DNA of 64,000 nt from assembly GCF_011745365.1 (NCBI RefSeq), contig NW_024468914.1, forward strand, positions 62,001 to 126,000, read 5' to 3'. Below the pieces are notes generated by a model, which worked only from the letters and a program-made list of their open reading frames with translations, did no database searches and was not told where the DNA came from. Of the stretch, positions 13,278 to 23,598 are shown piece after piece. The DNA comes from Cryphonectria parasitica EP155 (Eukaryota > Ascomycota > Sordariomycetes > Diaporthales > Cryphonectriaceae). The first letter of the stretch is position 1, and every line of letters starts with the position of its first letter. The translations under genes were made by a program, and so were the position numbers.

Positions 13278-15895
13278 TTAAATCAAATCCAACAGGTCAT
13301 TTCCTGCCCCGCCGCTGCTGCTCTGCCCTGGTTGTTGCTGCGCCTGCTGGGGATGCAGCTGCTGTCCCGGCGGCGGCGGCGCGCTCGTCCCGCTGAGGTC
13401 CATGCCCGCAAAGCCGTTCATGAGATCACCCATTCCAGAGCCCATCGGCGGTTGTTGCGAAGAGGACCCGGCTGGGCTGCTCACATCGAACAGACCCATC
13501 ATGTCCGCCATGCCGCCTGACGCTCCACCCGCGCCGGGCGTGCCCACCGCAGGACTGTCGATCCTGTCAGGCGTCGCCGGAACGCTGCCGGATTGCTCGA
13601 GAGACGCAGGTGCGCCACCGTCAAAGTCGATATCGAGAAGGTTCTCGATGTTGTTCTGCGACTGGCCGGACCCGTTCGCAGCCGCTGCAGCCACAGAGGC
13701 TGCGATAGGGTTCTCGGCTGCCTCGCGCCGCTGCTCCTGGATGGCGGCACGCTGGATCTCATCGGCGCCAAAGCGGCCCTTGCCCATGAACGACTCTGGT
13801 GGCTTGTGGTAGACAGAGGCGAGTGTAGAGAGTTCACCGAGAAGCTGTTCGAGGAGGGCGGGCGGGAGACTGGAGATGGTGGTGGTGATGGCGGGCTTTT
13901 GGGAGAGAATGATGTTCTATTCAAAGAATAAGTTAGCTGATGCTGCACAAGAATTCCCACGCCTAATACGTTTCTACGCCGAGTGTTTCTCTTACCTTTG
14001 CGATCTCGAGATCTCCTGACAGCAGACGCCAGTAGACGTAGGCTCTGTCTCGGATATCTGGGTTGTCGTTGTCCGCTGTTGCTTGTTGCAAGACTTTCTG
14101 GACGAGGGCCTGGCCGCTGCTCGGCTTCTTGAGGAAAAGCTTGACCACCGCGGTCAGGATCTGCAACTGTGTCTGTTGAGGCGGGGATCGTCAGTCAGAT
14201 ATCTCGCCTTTTATAGGATCGTATGTGGTTCATCGCCAGCTTACCTGTGTGAACTCCTCCATGAACCCATCCACGAAGCTCTCCAGGATCTCGTCTGCAT
14301 TGTTGATCTTCTCGGCATACTCTCCCACGATCCATATCAGCGATCCTCTGGCATGTGGCTCATCCAGCTCGTCAATGTGTTCGCAGAGCGTGGGGATCAC
14401 TCCCTCGTAGCCAGGATATTTCCGCAGGATATCCTTGATGACCACGATCACCTCTTGCACAACGTAGTTGACCTTGGTTGCTATCAGATCCAGCAGCGCA
14501 TTCACGCACTTCTCGCTGGCGCTCTCGATCTTGATCGCCACCTGCCCGATGGCCTTGATTGCACGCCGCACAAAGTCCATGTCCACCTCAAGCGCGTACT
14601 CCTTCAATTCGGCCAGCAACTGCTCGTAGTTCTTGTCGTTTGATATCCGCACCATGATTTCAAGCTTCTGGAGCTTAAGGTACGGCGGGTCGTTGTATTT
14701 GCAGAAGAAAACTCGCATCTCCTTGCTCAGGATGTCTGGTTTCGCCTGAAGAAGGAGGTCGATGTTCTTCAGAGCGACGTATTGGACTTCCGGCGCAGAG
14801 GCAACAAGAGTCACTGCGTACGCATGGTCAGCATCAACACATATACATCTTGGCGACTTCCAGCACACAACATAGCGCCGCCAGATATCAGGGAGAGAAC
14901 GTACCCAATGGCGGAGCCATCTTCTTAAGATACGTGCGCACCAGCTCAGGGCTGATAGCCCTCATGTGGGTGAAGACAACCTTGACCGCAGCAAGCACCA
15001 CGCTGGGGTTGTTGTGTTGAAACTGTGGCGCAATCCTCTCGCAGATGTGCTCCGACTCTTTGACGTCCACCGGCGGGTAGTCGGCAAGGGTCGACAGGAG
15101 AGTCACCCGCCCCCACTCAGTACACTCGTTGAGCGCCATGAGCAGCTTCTTCAGCATCGCAGATGTGACGATGAGGGCCTTGGTCTCTGGCGCGGTCTCG
15201 CTGATTTCGGAGAGGGCCTGGACGGAGTTTGCGACGACGGCGGGGTTCGGGTCGCCAATCATCTCCTGCAGAGTCTCGATGAAGCCATTCTCGATGCACA
15301 TGCTCGGGTTGAGGTCGAAGAGCTTGGCCACGCAGATGGCAGCTGTCTTGCGCACGTAGGGCGACTCGTCGCGGAGCGTTTTCCGCAGGGGCTCCTCCAT
15401 ATAGTCTATCATCTTATCCACCCGAATACAGCCCATGGTCCGGATCGCGAGCGCTCTTATGAGCGGGTTCGGGTCTTCGGAGTCCTGTACGAAAGTATTG
15501 ACGGCGAGGATACAGAGGTCTGGATGGGTCTTCGCATAGTTCCTGCTCGAGGGGGGGTTTTTTGGTGAACTAATAAGCAGCTGCGCAACAAAGGAGGAGG
15601 GCGAACCTCCCGAACGAGGCCTATAGAGAAGACCAATAGAAGCCATTTTCTTTGAGTGGACTCACATCAGGTACAGGTACACCAGCTTCTTCTGATCCAG
15701 GTCGGACGTGGCAATGTTCTTGAGGACATCTGGAAACAGTGCAGACACGTCTTTGCCCAGCGTCATGGCCATGATGGTTTTCTGAATCGCCTCCTTCCTC
15801 TCGTAGGCATACTGCGATACCAAGCCAGCTCGCAGCTCAAAGGTCTCACCCTTGCGAGGGGCAGCGAACGCGCCCTTTATCCGGTTCACAGCCAT
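13278..15895 (-). CDS. apl2: AP-1 adaptor complex beta subunit (beta-adaptin)
   Basis: Five exons: 15895-15666, 15542-14905, 14813-14245, 14172-13996 and 13916-13278. They give 750 aa, all junctions in phase. The protein starts [20 protein letters not shown] and continues with the highly conserved adaptin HEAT-repeat trunk ([57 protein letters not shown]). The trunk occupies about residues 10-590. The rest is a low-complexity hinge rich in Gly, Ser, Pro and Gln with clathrin-box-like NLLDIDF and a second box, DLLDLI, as the very last residues. The folded C-terminal ear of animal beta adaptins is absent, as usual for fungal AP-1 beta. Role: clathrin-coated vesicle formation at the trans-Golgi/endosome. 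The start sequence argues for AP-1 rather than AP-2 beta; I am fairly, not fully, sure of that distinction. Confidence 0.93.
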
Positions 15896-16464
15896 CGTGA
15901 GAAAGAACCGTCGCTAAGCAGTCGGGTCGCACGTGTGGGAGGAGGGCGGGCGGGTTTCGTTGGACACTCCGAGGCTCTGCGGCCGTCGGGTTGATGGCGA
16001 AAGAAATGGTACGCAGCAGGTCCTTGATTACAGCATTCGGTATGATGACCAGTGTCAGGGGAGACACACAGGCTTGCGTTGTTGTTGTTAAATCGAACCA
16101 AAAGGCGTTGGCCTCCTCTCAAGAAATTGATGTTGGAACCTGTCCCCAAAAGAACGTTGTCGACGTTCGAGGGGCAGTACGCATAGAGTTGACCTGCAGG
16201 CCAAGCTGTTCCAAGCGCTCGGGCCACCCACCTCCCCTGACGCTCCCTACAGGAAATAGACAGGGGCCCAACTCCAGTAAGACCACCCCTAAAAACCCCA
16301 ACCCCACAGGGTATAGTAACCTGAGGATTAAGTAATAAGTACTTCTACAAGATAAAGCAACTTTTATTCGGCAAAATTGACAAGAAATAGAATTTGGGTA
16401 TCAACAAAATCTAGCTGAATCTATAGTGTAAGAATAATGATGGCGGCTAGAAGCAAAGACAAGG
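15896..16464. other. Intergenic: adaptin promoter and SPT10-like 3' flank
   Basis: Both flanking genes run on the minus strand. No additional gene, RNA or repeat is seen. Confidence 0.4.
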
Positions 16465-18267
16465 TCATCCGGGTGTTGGGCTCCCCCCATGCAACTGCTG
16501 CATAAGGAAAATTTCCATGTCCCGATCAGATATCTCACCGTCTCCATCATCCTGTTGATGATCATGAGTGCTGGCGGCAAGCAGTTCACAAATGACATTC
16601 TCGTCCACATCCATATCTTCGTGCGAGTTGTTGTGCGAAATAGTGATAGTATATGGGTCCTGCCCGAACTGACTGTAGCCTGCTGTGTAATGTGGAGGGG
16701 CAAAGGAGGCTGCATGGTGTTGCTGCTGTGGATTTAGTATTTGTGGGTCTATTGGCTGGTAGGCATTGGTCTCCGAAAAGTATAGATATTGTGAAGGTGA
16801 GGCCGGGCTGTGGGATGGCGACTGGGCTTGGCTAATAGCCCGTTCTGTGTACTGTGGCACCGGAGAAGGTGTACGTTCTGAAGCATGACGTAAATGGTCC
16901 TGGCCAGGCTCACCTTCAGGATATCGAGAGGTGGTGGCCGTATCAACATTTGTGGGATCAGAAGAGACGACGATAGAAGGCGCAGACAGGACACCAGCCG
17001 TTGGCGGCGGCGGCGAAGGGGGTGATAGAACAGTTGTGATTGACGTCTGACTGGGCGTTGGTGGCTTTGCCAGCCCATTCCCGGCCTTGGCTCCGTCCTC
17101 GCACTCCACACAGGCCCTGATTACATCCGACACCGTATCTTTGATCCCCCTCCAATGGTACTTCTCGGCAATCATGGCCGTCGTCTTGTTGATGCCGGCA
17201 TGCATCTGGCCGACATGAGCGTGTCTCGCGATCTCGTATTGCCGAACCGGGTCGGAGATGACCTCCTTGTCTTTGAGCATGAGGACGTCGTCGCTTCCGT
17301 CTGAGCTCTGGCCCTCAAGGAGTTTGTAGTGCGTCGCGGCGCTCCGGAGCCTGGATTTTTCGGCGCGGTTCGCCCCGTTAGGATACCGTCCGTGTTTGAG
17401 GTAGAACTTGATCTTCTCAAAACGCTCTTCACTCACGAGTAGCTCGTCCGAGTCCCCCTCGCCCACGGTCAGGTCGCGCCCATAGATGATGGCGTCCACG
17501 AGGCGGCCCGGGTAGGACTTGAGGTTGCCGCAGCCGGGGACGCGGCCGATACGCTTGAAGCCCAGGGCATCCCAGATCTTGCATGAGGCTACGTTGGTCT
17601 CGTAGACGAGGTTGAACACTGAGTACGTGTAACCCAGCCGAGGCCCGTAGTTGAGATAGGCCTCGCCCATGAGCCGACCCACACCGCGGTTCCGCGAGGC
17701 ATCTGTGACTAAGAATCCGGCGTTGCAGACTAGTGACTGTTAGAGGAGTCTCGCATAACCTCGTTAGACAGAGGGACGATGAATGTCTCCGCCTTTGACA
17801 AATCGCAAGAGTGATGCCCCGGCATGCCATTATGTGGAAGACGTACCGTGACTGGACCGGCCTGGATAATTGGGCTTGATGTAGAAGCTGCCGAGACACT
17901 CCTTCGCCCAGTCCTTGCCCTCGACAACATCTTCAGCTTTCTCGATGCTGCCAAGGAGCATGATGGCCCCGAAGTTCTGAAACCAGTACGATGCGAACTT
18001 GTCGGAGGGCATGGTCTCCATCATGGGATAGGTATCGCCCTTCTCGATCTCCTTGGCGAACTGGTCGCTCAGATAGCGCAGCAGCGACTGTGGTACCTGG
18101 TCCTTAGAAGCGAAGGGTACAATGGTAGCGACGGTCTGCCTATCGCGCAGCGTCACCTGCTGTGGGGAGATGCTCGCCGGCAGGGCTGCGCCGGGGCCTG
18201 GAAAGGGAGCCTCGCCTGAGACCCTGTACATGGTCGCAGCGGACGGATCGTCTAGCATGGCCGGCAT
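16465..18267 (-). CDS. SPT10-like GNAT acetyltransferase with integrase-type zinc finger
   Basis: Two exons, 18267-17847 and 17729-16465; the intron is GTACGT...CACTAG with CTAAC upstream, phase 1. The product is 561 aa. An N-acetyltransferase (GNAT) fold spans about residues 60-240: GSFYIKPNYPGRSSH joins VCNAGFLVTDASRNRGVG, where RNRGVGRLMG is the acetyl-CoA loop, followed by VYETNVASCKIWDALGFKRIG. Around residues 308-350 there is an HHCC zinc finger of the retroviral/retrotransposon-integrase N-terminal type (HAHVGQMH ... CVEC). This pairing is the signature of Spt10, which in yeast binds histone-gene upstream sequences through that finger and activates histone transcription. The C-terminal ~200 residues are Pro/Ser/Gln-rich and disordered. 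The function here is inferred from the domain pair. The gene diverges from the HET gene across 1.3 kb. Confidence 0.85.
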
Positions 18268-19565
18268 TTTGAACGATGAGTGGTCAAGTACACCAAGGAA
18301 TCAGCAATATGACTCGACCGCCTGTCGTCTTCTTCCTTTGCTAGAGTTGTCTGCCTGTTCGAATACATCAGTATATTACCAGCCCTGGGCCGCATATGGT
18401 ATGATGGAAATACAAGATCAGTAGCAATTACTTCATACGCACCTCAACGCAACAGGTGCCAACCAGACGAGAAGAAAGAAGAACGAAAGGATCACCGTGA
18501 CAAGGTTTCGTGGCTACGCAACCCAAGTGCAAGGAGAAAAGCGGCTAGTTATTTCATGTGGAGCGCCTTCCGGGGTTGAGGGCTCAATTGAGAAATACGT
18601 GAGAAGGAAGTGCCCGGCCCGGCCTCGGCTTCGGCTGCGTACCAAAATGTTTAGTGATACTGTAGGGCAAAGCACTGAGAGCTTCCGGCCCGGCGTCGGC
18701 GGATCATGGCACGTGTGAGCAAAGTTTTTTCAAAAAGGTTATTATTCATCAAATTAACCCCTCCAACAACCATAAGGCAAGAACGTTCAGGTTCTTCAAA
18801 ACTTGAATATCTCTTCGTGGTCTCGCAAGAGGCGTGAGTTCGAATCTCACTCTTGTCATTTTGTTTTTGCCGGATGCTGCTCGATATGTTGTTTGGTGCT
18901 GTGGGTATTTGGAGGCAATCCTGGATCCGTGAAGAGCTTTTGCAAGCTTGAGATGGGGGTTATGTAAGTGGAGTGACTGTGTTTTTAGGAGTGTGTAGAG
19001 GCCTACTTGGCGTGGCGGAGGTCGCTCACTGCTTGATATCTACAAAACAAAAAAACTTCCTTTTCTTTTCCCTCTTTTCTGTGTCAAAACTATAAATATG
19101 TACACCAAAGTTCAAAACGCTTTTCGTCATATTTTTTTCGCTGCTGTACTTACAGAATGGCTCATGTGCCAACCAGTCTAGCCGAGAGCCTTCAGCACTC
19201 AGTGAAGTACTTAGTAGGTAGTAGTATTGAGTTTCCTAGAATCGTGAGAAGGGCCATTCGACCGGAATTTGTAGCCACTCGGATTCTCTTCGGCCAGCTG
19301 TCGAAAGAGACAAGTATCTGGACGAAAGCTGATAGATCTGACTTGGCATTCTGGTAGTCTAAATCCACCTGAAGATTCTCGAGCCACTTAACCCTGATGT
19401 GTGCTGGTGTAGGATTCGAAACCCAGTCTCATCTCAGCCTTTTCAACTCACGATGGAATTATACCCGTAGTAGCCCCCCCCCCCTTCCCTTCACTACACT
19501 TCTCAACGTTTTGTTGTTCGAGAACCACAACCAAGCAGGTCGCAAGCAATCATATCATCACTATC
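18268..19565. other. Divergent intergenic region
   Basis: Lies between the SPT10-like gene and the HET gene. It contains one tRNA-like remnant (about 18775-18868) and a short C-run before the HET start (19474-19483). No protein-coding gene is seen. Confidence 0.4.
18775..18868 (+). tRNA. tRNA-like remnant (Leu/Ser-type 3' half)
   Basis: A perfect T-arm lies at 18834-18850 (5-bp stem GTGAG/CTCAC around TTCGAAT) with a B-box GTTCGAATC. The 3' acceptor strand TCTTGTC follows, then A, then the T-rich TTTTGTTTTT (18859-18868), which is a plausible Pol III terminator. A GGCAAGA 83 nt upstream can pair with that acceptor strand (one G-U). TTCAGG/CTTGAA can form an anticodon-like stem, and CTCTT/AAGAG a long variable-arm stem. 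A canonical D-arm and A-box are missing, so this is probably a truncated pseudogene, not a working tRNA. Confidence 0.35.
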
Positions 19566-22251
19566 ATGGAAGTGGCCAAGCTCTGCACATCCTGCAGCCA
19601 GATCGAATTCTCGGCCCTCGCGACCCCAACGCTCGCTGATATTCACAGAGCCCAACGGGACATCAGGAGGGGTATCGGATTTTGGCCCCGCGTCCTCCCA
19701 GACGGCACCTGGAAAGGACCAGGGGAGCCACCAGTGGTCAGAAAGGTGAACTTGGGCTCCTTCGAGCGGATCGAGCGCGATTCGGAGCATTGCGAGCTCT
19801 GTGCCGTCATCGTCGACGTGGTGCGCCAGCAGGGTGGCTACTATGCCCCGAACAACGCTCTCCCCACAGGCGACGAGGTGCATTTCTGGGCAGACCCTAC
19901 GTCTCACTATGGCCACATTACAGATTCCGCCGAGGACATCGAGTCGAGCTGGAATGAGGCCTACTTCAAGATGCGGCGCCTGGCCATCACGGCTTCCAGG
20001 TCGGACACGGAGGTGTCCCTCGCCTATTTTGACCACGTGGTCCAGCCTTGCAGAGTAGGGGCCTCCAAGGTCCTCGATATCAAACAACAGCCCCCAGCAG
20101 AAGACGACATGTTGTTTCTTGGAAGAATGCGCCCGCCAACGCTCAATATGGATCTTCCTCGGCGCTGGGTGGAGTTGTGCGAATCTACCCACGAGCTAAG
20201 CTGTTACCGTCGCGGGACAGAGTCTGAGCATGATATAGGGTAAGATAATGATATTGCTCTTTCTTCTTTTTCTCTCTTTTCAGTTGCCCATCCTTTCAGT
20301 CCCTACATTAGGAGCAAGAAGTAATCTAAATTCCCATTCTACAGCACATTTCGCATCCGTTTCATCGACGTGAATAACATGTGCATCCGTCTCGTCGACG
20401 AATTCGATCCGTCTGATCCAAGCATGGCCTACACCGCACTAAGCTACGTCTGGGGACAGAAGCAGAAGCTCATGCTCTCTGCAGAGATCGAACCAAGACT
20501 GAAAGAAAATGGTTCCATTCGTGATGATGATCTACCCAAGACCGTCTCAGACGCTATAACGGTAACGAGATTACTGGGTCTGAGTTTCCTCTGGGTCGAT
20601 GCCGTCTGCATCATGCAAGGCAAAACAAAAGTTGACCTCGATGACAGGGCAGAACAAATCGGCAACAGTAAGTGGACTTTCAGAGAAAACTCCTGCAATC
20701 ATTCATTCAAATCACCCTGACCAAACATGTCTTGTATGATTCCAGTGGCAAACATCTACAGATCCGCGTTTCTTACCATCGTCGACGCTTTCGGTGAAGA
20801 CGCAGACGCCGGGCTCGCTGGACTTCGCCCAGGGACGAGGTCATATCAGCAACGAGAAGTCGTCGTCATACCACCCAGTCCCGAGAAGGGCTCAGACGGG
20901 CTGTCTCTGCTCACCACCTGCAAGGCCTTCCCGAAATATTTCGGCGAGTTCTTCAACCGTCGAGACGAGGACGCCGACATAAGCACATGGAACACCCGCG
21001 GCTGGACGCTCCAGGAACGGGCGCTGTCACGTCGAAACCTCATCTTCACCCGGGAACAGGTCCTCTGGGCCTGCGACGGCGCATACTTTTGCGAGGAGTC
21101 CTCCTTCGAGCACCCCATCCCGCCCGCCGGGTCCTCCGAGCTGCGCACGCCCATCCGGTTCGAGCTGTTCAAGGGGCTCCAGCTGAACGCCACCAACCTG
21201 CGGAGCCTGGACGGCAAGATGGCGCGGATCGCGAGCTCGTCCAAGAAGTTCTGGGACAAGTACAGGCTGCTGGTCCAGCACTTCTCGATGCGCAAGCTCA
21301 GCTTCCCCGGCGACGTCCACGATGCTTTCCTCGGCATCATGATGGCCATGCAGCGGGTCCGCGACGAGTCCTTTCACTGGGGCCACCCGCGTTCGCGCTT
21401 CGAGCTGTCTCTCTCGTGGTCCTCTTTTCACACTCCGACGCGGCGGGCCGCCAAGAGTACCTTGCCGATGACCTCGCTGAAGACCAACATCGTGTTTCCG
21501 ACGTGGTCTTGGATGGGCTGGGAAGGAGAGGCAAACGTGTCAGTCAGTGATGAGAGGTTGGAAACGTAAGAAGACCATGAAGAGGACAAAAAAAGCCCCT
21601 TTTCCTTCTCCCAAATTTGTATTGTATCATTTTCTAACCAAGTTCATCAGCGAGTACCCGGTTATCTCCTGTTTCATCCACAAGAGTGATCCCCTGAGAC
21701 TCGAAATGATCAACGGAACCCAAGTCAACGAGAGCGTCCTCAAGCCATCGACGCCGTACCGTAACATTCCCTGGCTGGATGACAATCATATCCGCAGAGA
21801 AGTCACCCTCGAGCATGTGAGTCGGCACCTCCCGACCGTGGCAGACGTCTTGCAAGCCCGGACACTCCCCGACGAGCACCTCATCTTCTTCTGGGCGAGC
21901 ACGGCACACTTCGACGTGCCTCTCAACCCCGAGGAGAAACATGAACGAGCAACGTTTGCCGAATATGCAGCTGCCAAGCGACCCAGCATCAGGGACGCCA
22001 GCGGCCTCGAGGTCGGCCATGGTACTTTTATGAGCGCGGATGTGTGGAAGGAGTTCAGCGACTCGGGAGGCCGGGCCGAGTTCGTTGCTGTGGCGAGGAG
22101 ACAGATCTTGGACCTGGACCTACCGGCTATTGTCATTGCTCTGCAAATCAGGTGGGTGGACGGCAAGGCAAGAAGGGTCAACTATGCAGAAATTGAGGAG
22201 GCTGCGTGGATGGAGGCAGGACCAGAGTGGAAGTTGATTGCGCTGCAGTAA
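19566..22251 (+). CDS. Heterokaryon incompatibility (HET) domain protein
   Basis: Exons 19566-20239, 20345-20667, 20746-21565 and 21651-22251 give 805 aa. All junctions are in phase, with GTAAGA/GTAAGT donors and TACAG, TCCAG and ATCAG acceptors. The HET domain lies at about residues 250-425 and shows its three classic blocks: [23 protein letters not shown] and [20 protein letters not shown]. The ~225-residue N-terminal region has a Cys-x2-Cys (LCTSC) near the start and CELC about 75 residues later. The C-terminal ~350 residues are unique to this subgroup. No NACHT, ankyrin or WD repeats are present, so this is a stand-alone HET protein. Family role: triggering programmed cell death on recognition of non-self after hyphal fusion. 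Which allele or partner it senses cannot be told. Confidence 0.92.
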
Positions 22252-22909
22252 TCATCTTGGATGATTGGAATTGGGTGCTGCCCTCTTGTGCGGCGTCTTT
22301 CCGTACATGGGAAATGGCACGGTTCTATTCGAATATGTGATCTATTCGACGAGCCCCTGGTGATCTGTCGGTTTTGACTGATTTGCAGGTCGTATAAGAG
22401 GTCCAGAGACGGCTGTGATACCACCTAAAGTTCACTAAGCCAATAACAACATTATTTGCTTGAGAGTACTCTTCCAGTTCAACTGTGGCCTAATATGAAA
22501 CTCCAGCTGAACAAAGCGAACCTTACGTGAGCAACAAGTGGAATAAATACCACTCTTATAATCACAGTCTAGCCTGCTATTTGCTGCTCGTCGACGCAAT
22601 GTCAAAACCTATGCATCTGTCAAAGGCTCTGCTATGACAAAGATGGACTCTCTGCTCTCCTCAATGACCCAGTCCATACTTTCATATCATGATCTTGCAT
22701 TCAGCAAGTTCAAAATTGAGATAAAAGCCACAAGAGAATACAAAGTCTTTTGATAGATAGCAACAAGTAATATGCATGACCGGAACTACTCTAGCACTGA
22801 AGTGATTCTCTTCTAACCATTACACCTTTTCCCATGGATATCAAAGGGAAAAAGAGTATAATCGGGCATGAGAAGGTAACCGCATCAGTTCCATGACCCC
22901 ACACCCCGA
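22252..22909. other. AT-rich intergenic spacer
   Basis: A convergent gap between the HET gene and the GPI-protein gene. It is visibly AT-rich and CpG-poor from about 22430. No gene is seen. Confidence 0.4.
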
Positions 22910-23598
22910 TTAAATGAGTGCAGCCACCACGACAGGTGCCGCAGCGACCATTCCAAGCGCCCAAGTGCCGAGCCCACTGCCCAGCGCATCCGCCCCGCCC
23001 GAGGGCGTCGCAGTGCTTGATGTGCTGCTTTTCGTCGAAGTGCTGGACGAGTCCTTGGTGTTTGTCGCCGTGGTGCTGGTGCCCGTCTCGGTCACTGTCG
23101 ACTTGTTCTTGCTGGTCGTGGTGGCGGTGCCAGAGTTGCCTGTGCCGGTAGCCTGCGCGCCCTCGCAGGTGTTGCCCGCAACTCCGATCGTTGTGCAGAA
23201 CGTTGTGCCGCTGGCTTTCATGCTCGCCTCTGCGGCGCTCACCTCGGAAGCATAGTTGGCGTCCGAGAAGGCGATCAGGGTCGCGCAGGACAAGGGGGTG
23301 GATGTTGTAGTGGTGGTGGTCTGAAGGAGAAGGGCTTGTTAGACGAAAGTTGTATTTTATAGTATGTTATATATATAGGTGCACAAAAGAGACATACCGG
23401 GCCATCACAGATCGGCCAGCCATCGCAGACCGAAAGATAAACTGGGGCAATGGTGCCGGCGACACAGCAAGCCGAAGTAGTGTCATCAGCGTAGTTAACG
23501 CCAGGACAAGACGTGCTGTCTGCGCGATCCTGCAGCTTCTCTCCGTTCACGGCAATCGCCGCGGACAGGGCGAGGAGACAGGAGTATAGGCGAGGCAT
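22910..23598 (-). CDS. Small GPI-anchored cysteine-containing surface protein
   Basis: Exons 23598-23398 and 23320-22910 (GTATGT...CTTCAG, phase 0) give 203 aa. A signal peptide is visible (MPRLYSCLLALSAAIAVNG). The mature part has eight cysteines: one in STSCPG, two in ACC, two in SVCDGWPIC, and single ones in LSCATL, FCTTI and NTCEG. A Ser/Thr/Lys-rich, probably O-glycosylated stalk follows. It ends in a small-residue ω-site region (SGGADALGSG) and a hydrophobic tail with no charged end, the GPI-anchor pattern. Eight cysteines recall CFEM proteins, but the spacing does not fit, so I do not call CFEM. It probably sits on the plasma membrane or cell wall. Function unknown. Confidence 0.8.

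Noticed and set aside
19405..19430. GGATTCGAAACCC resembling a tRNA T-arm
   Set aside because: Stem pairing fails, and no acceptor strand or terminator is nearby.
22910..23598. CFEM effector assignment for the GPI protein
   Set aside because: Cysteine number is eight, but the spacing and the conserved Asp position do not match the CFEM pattern.
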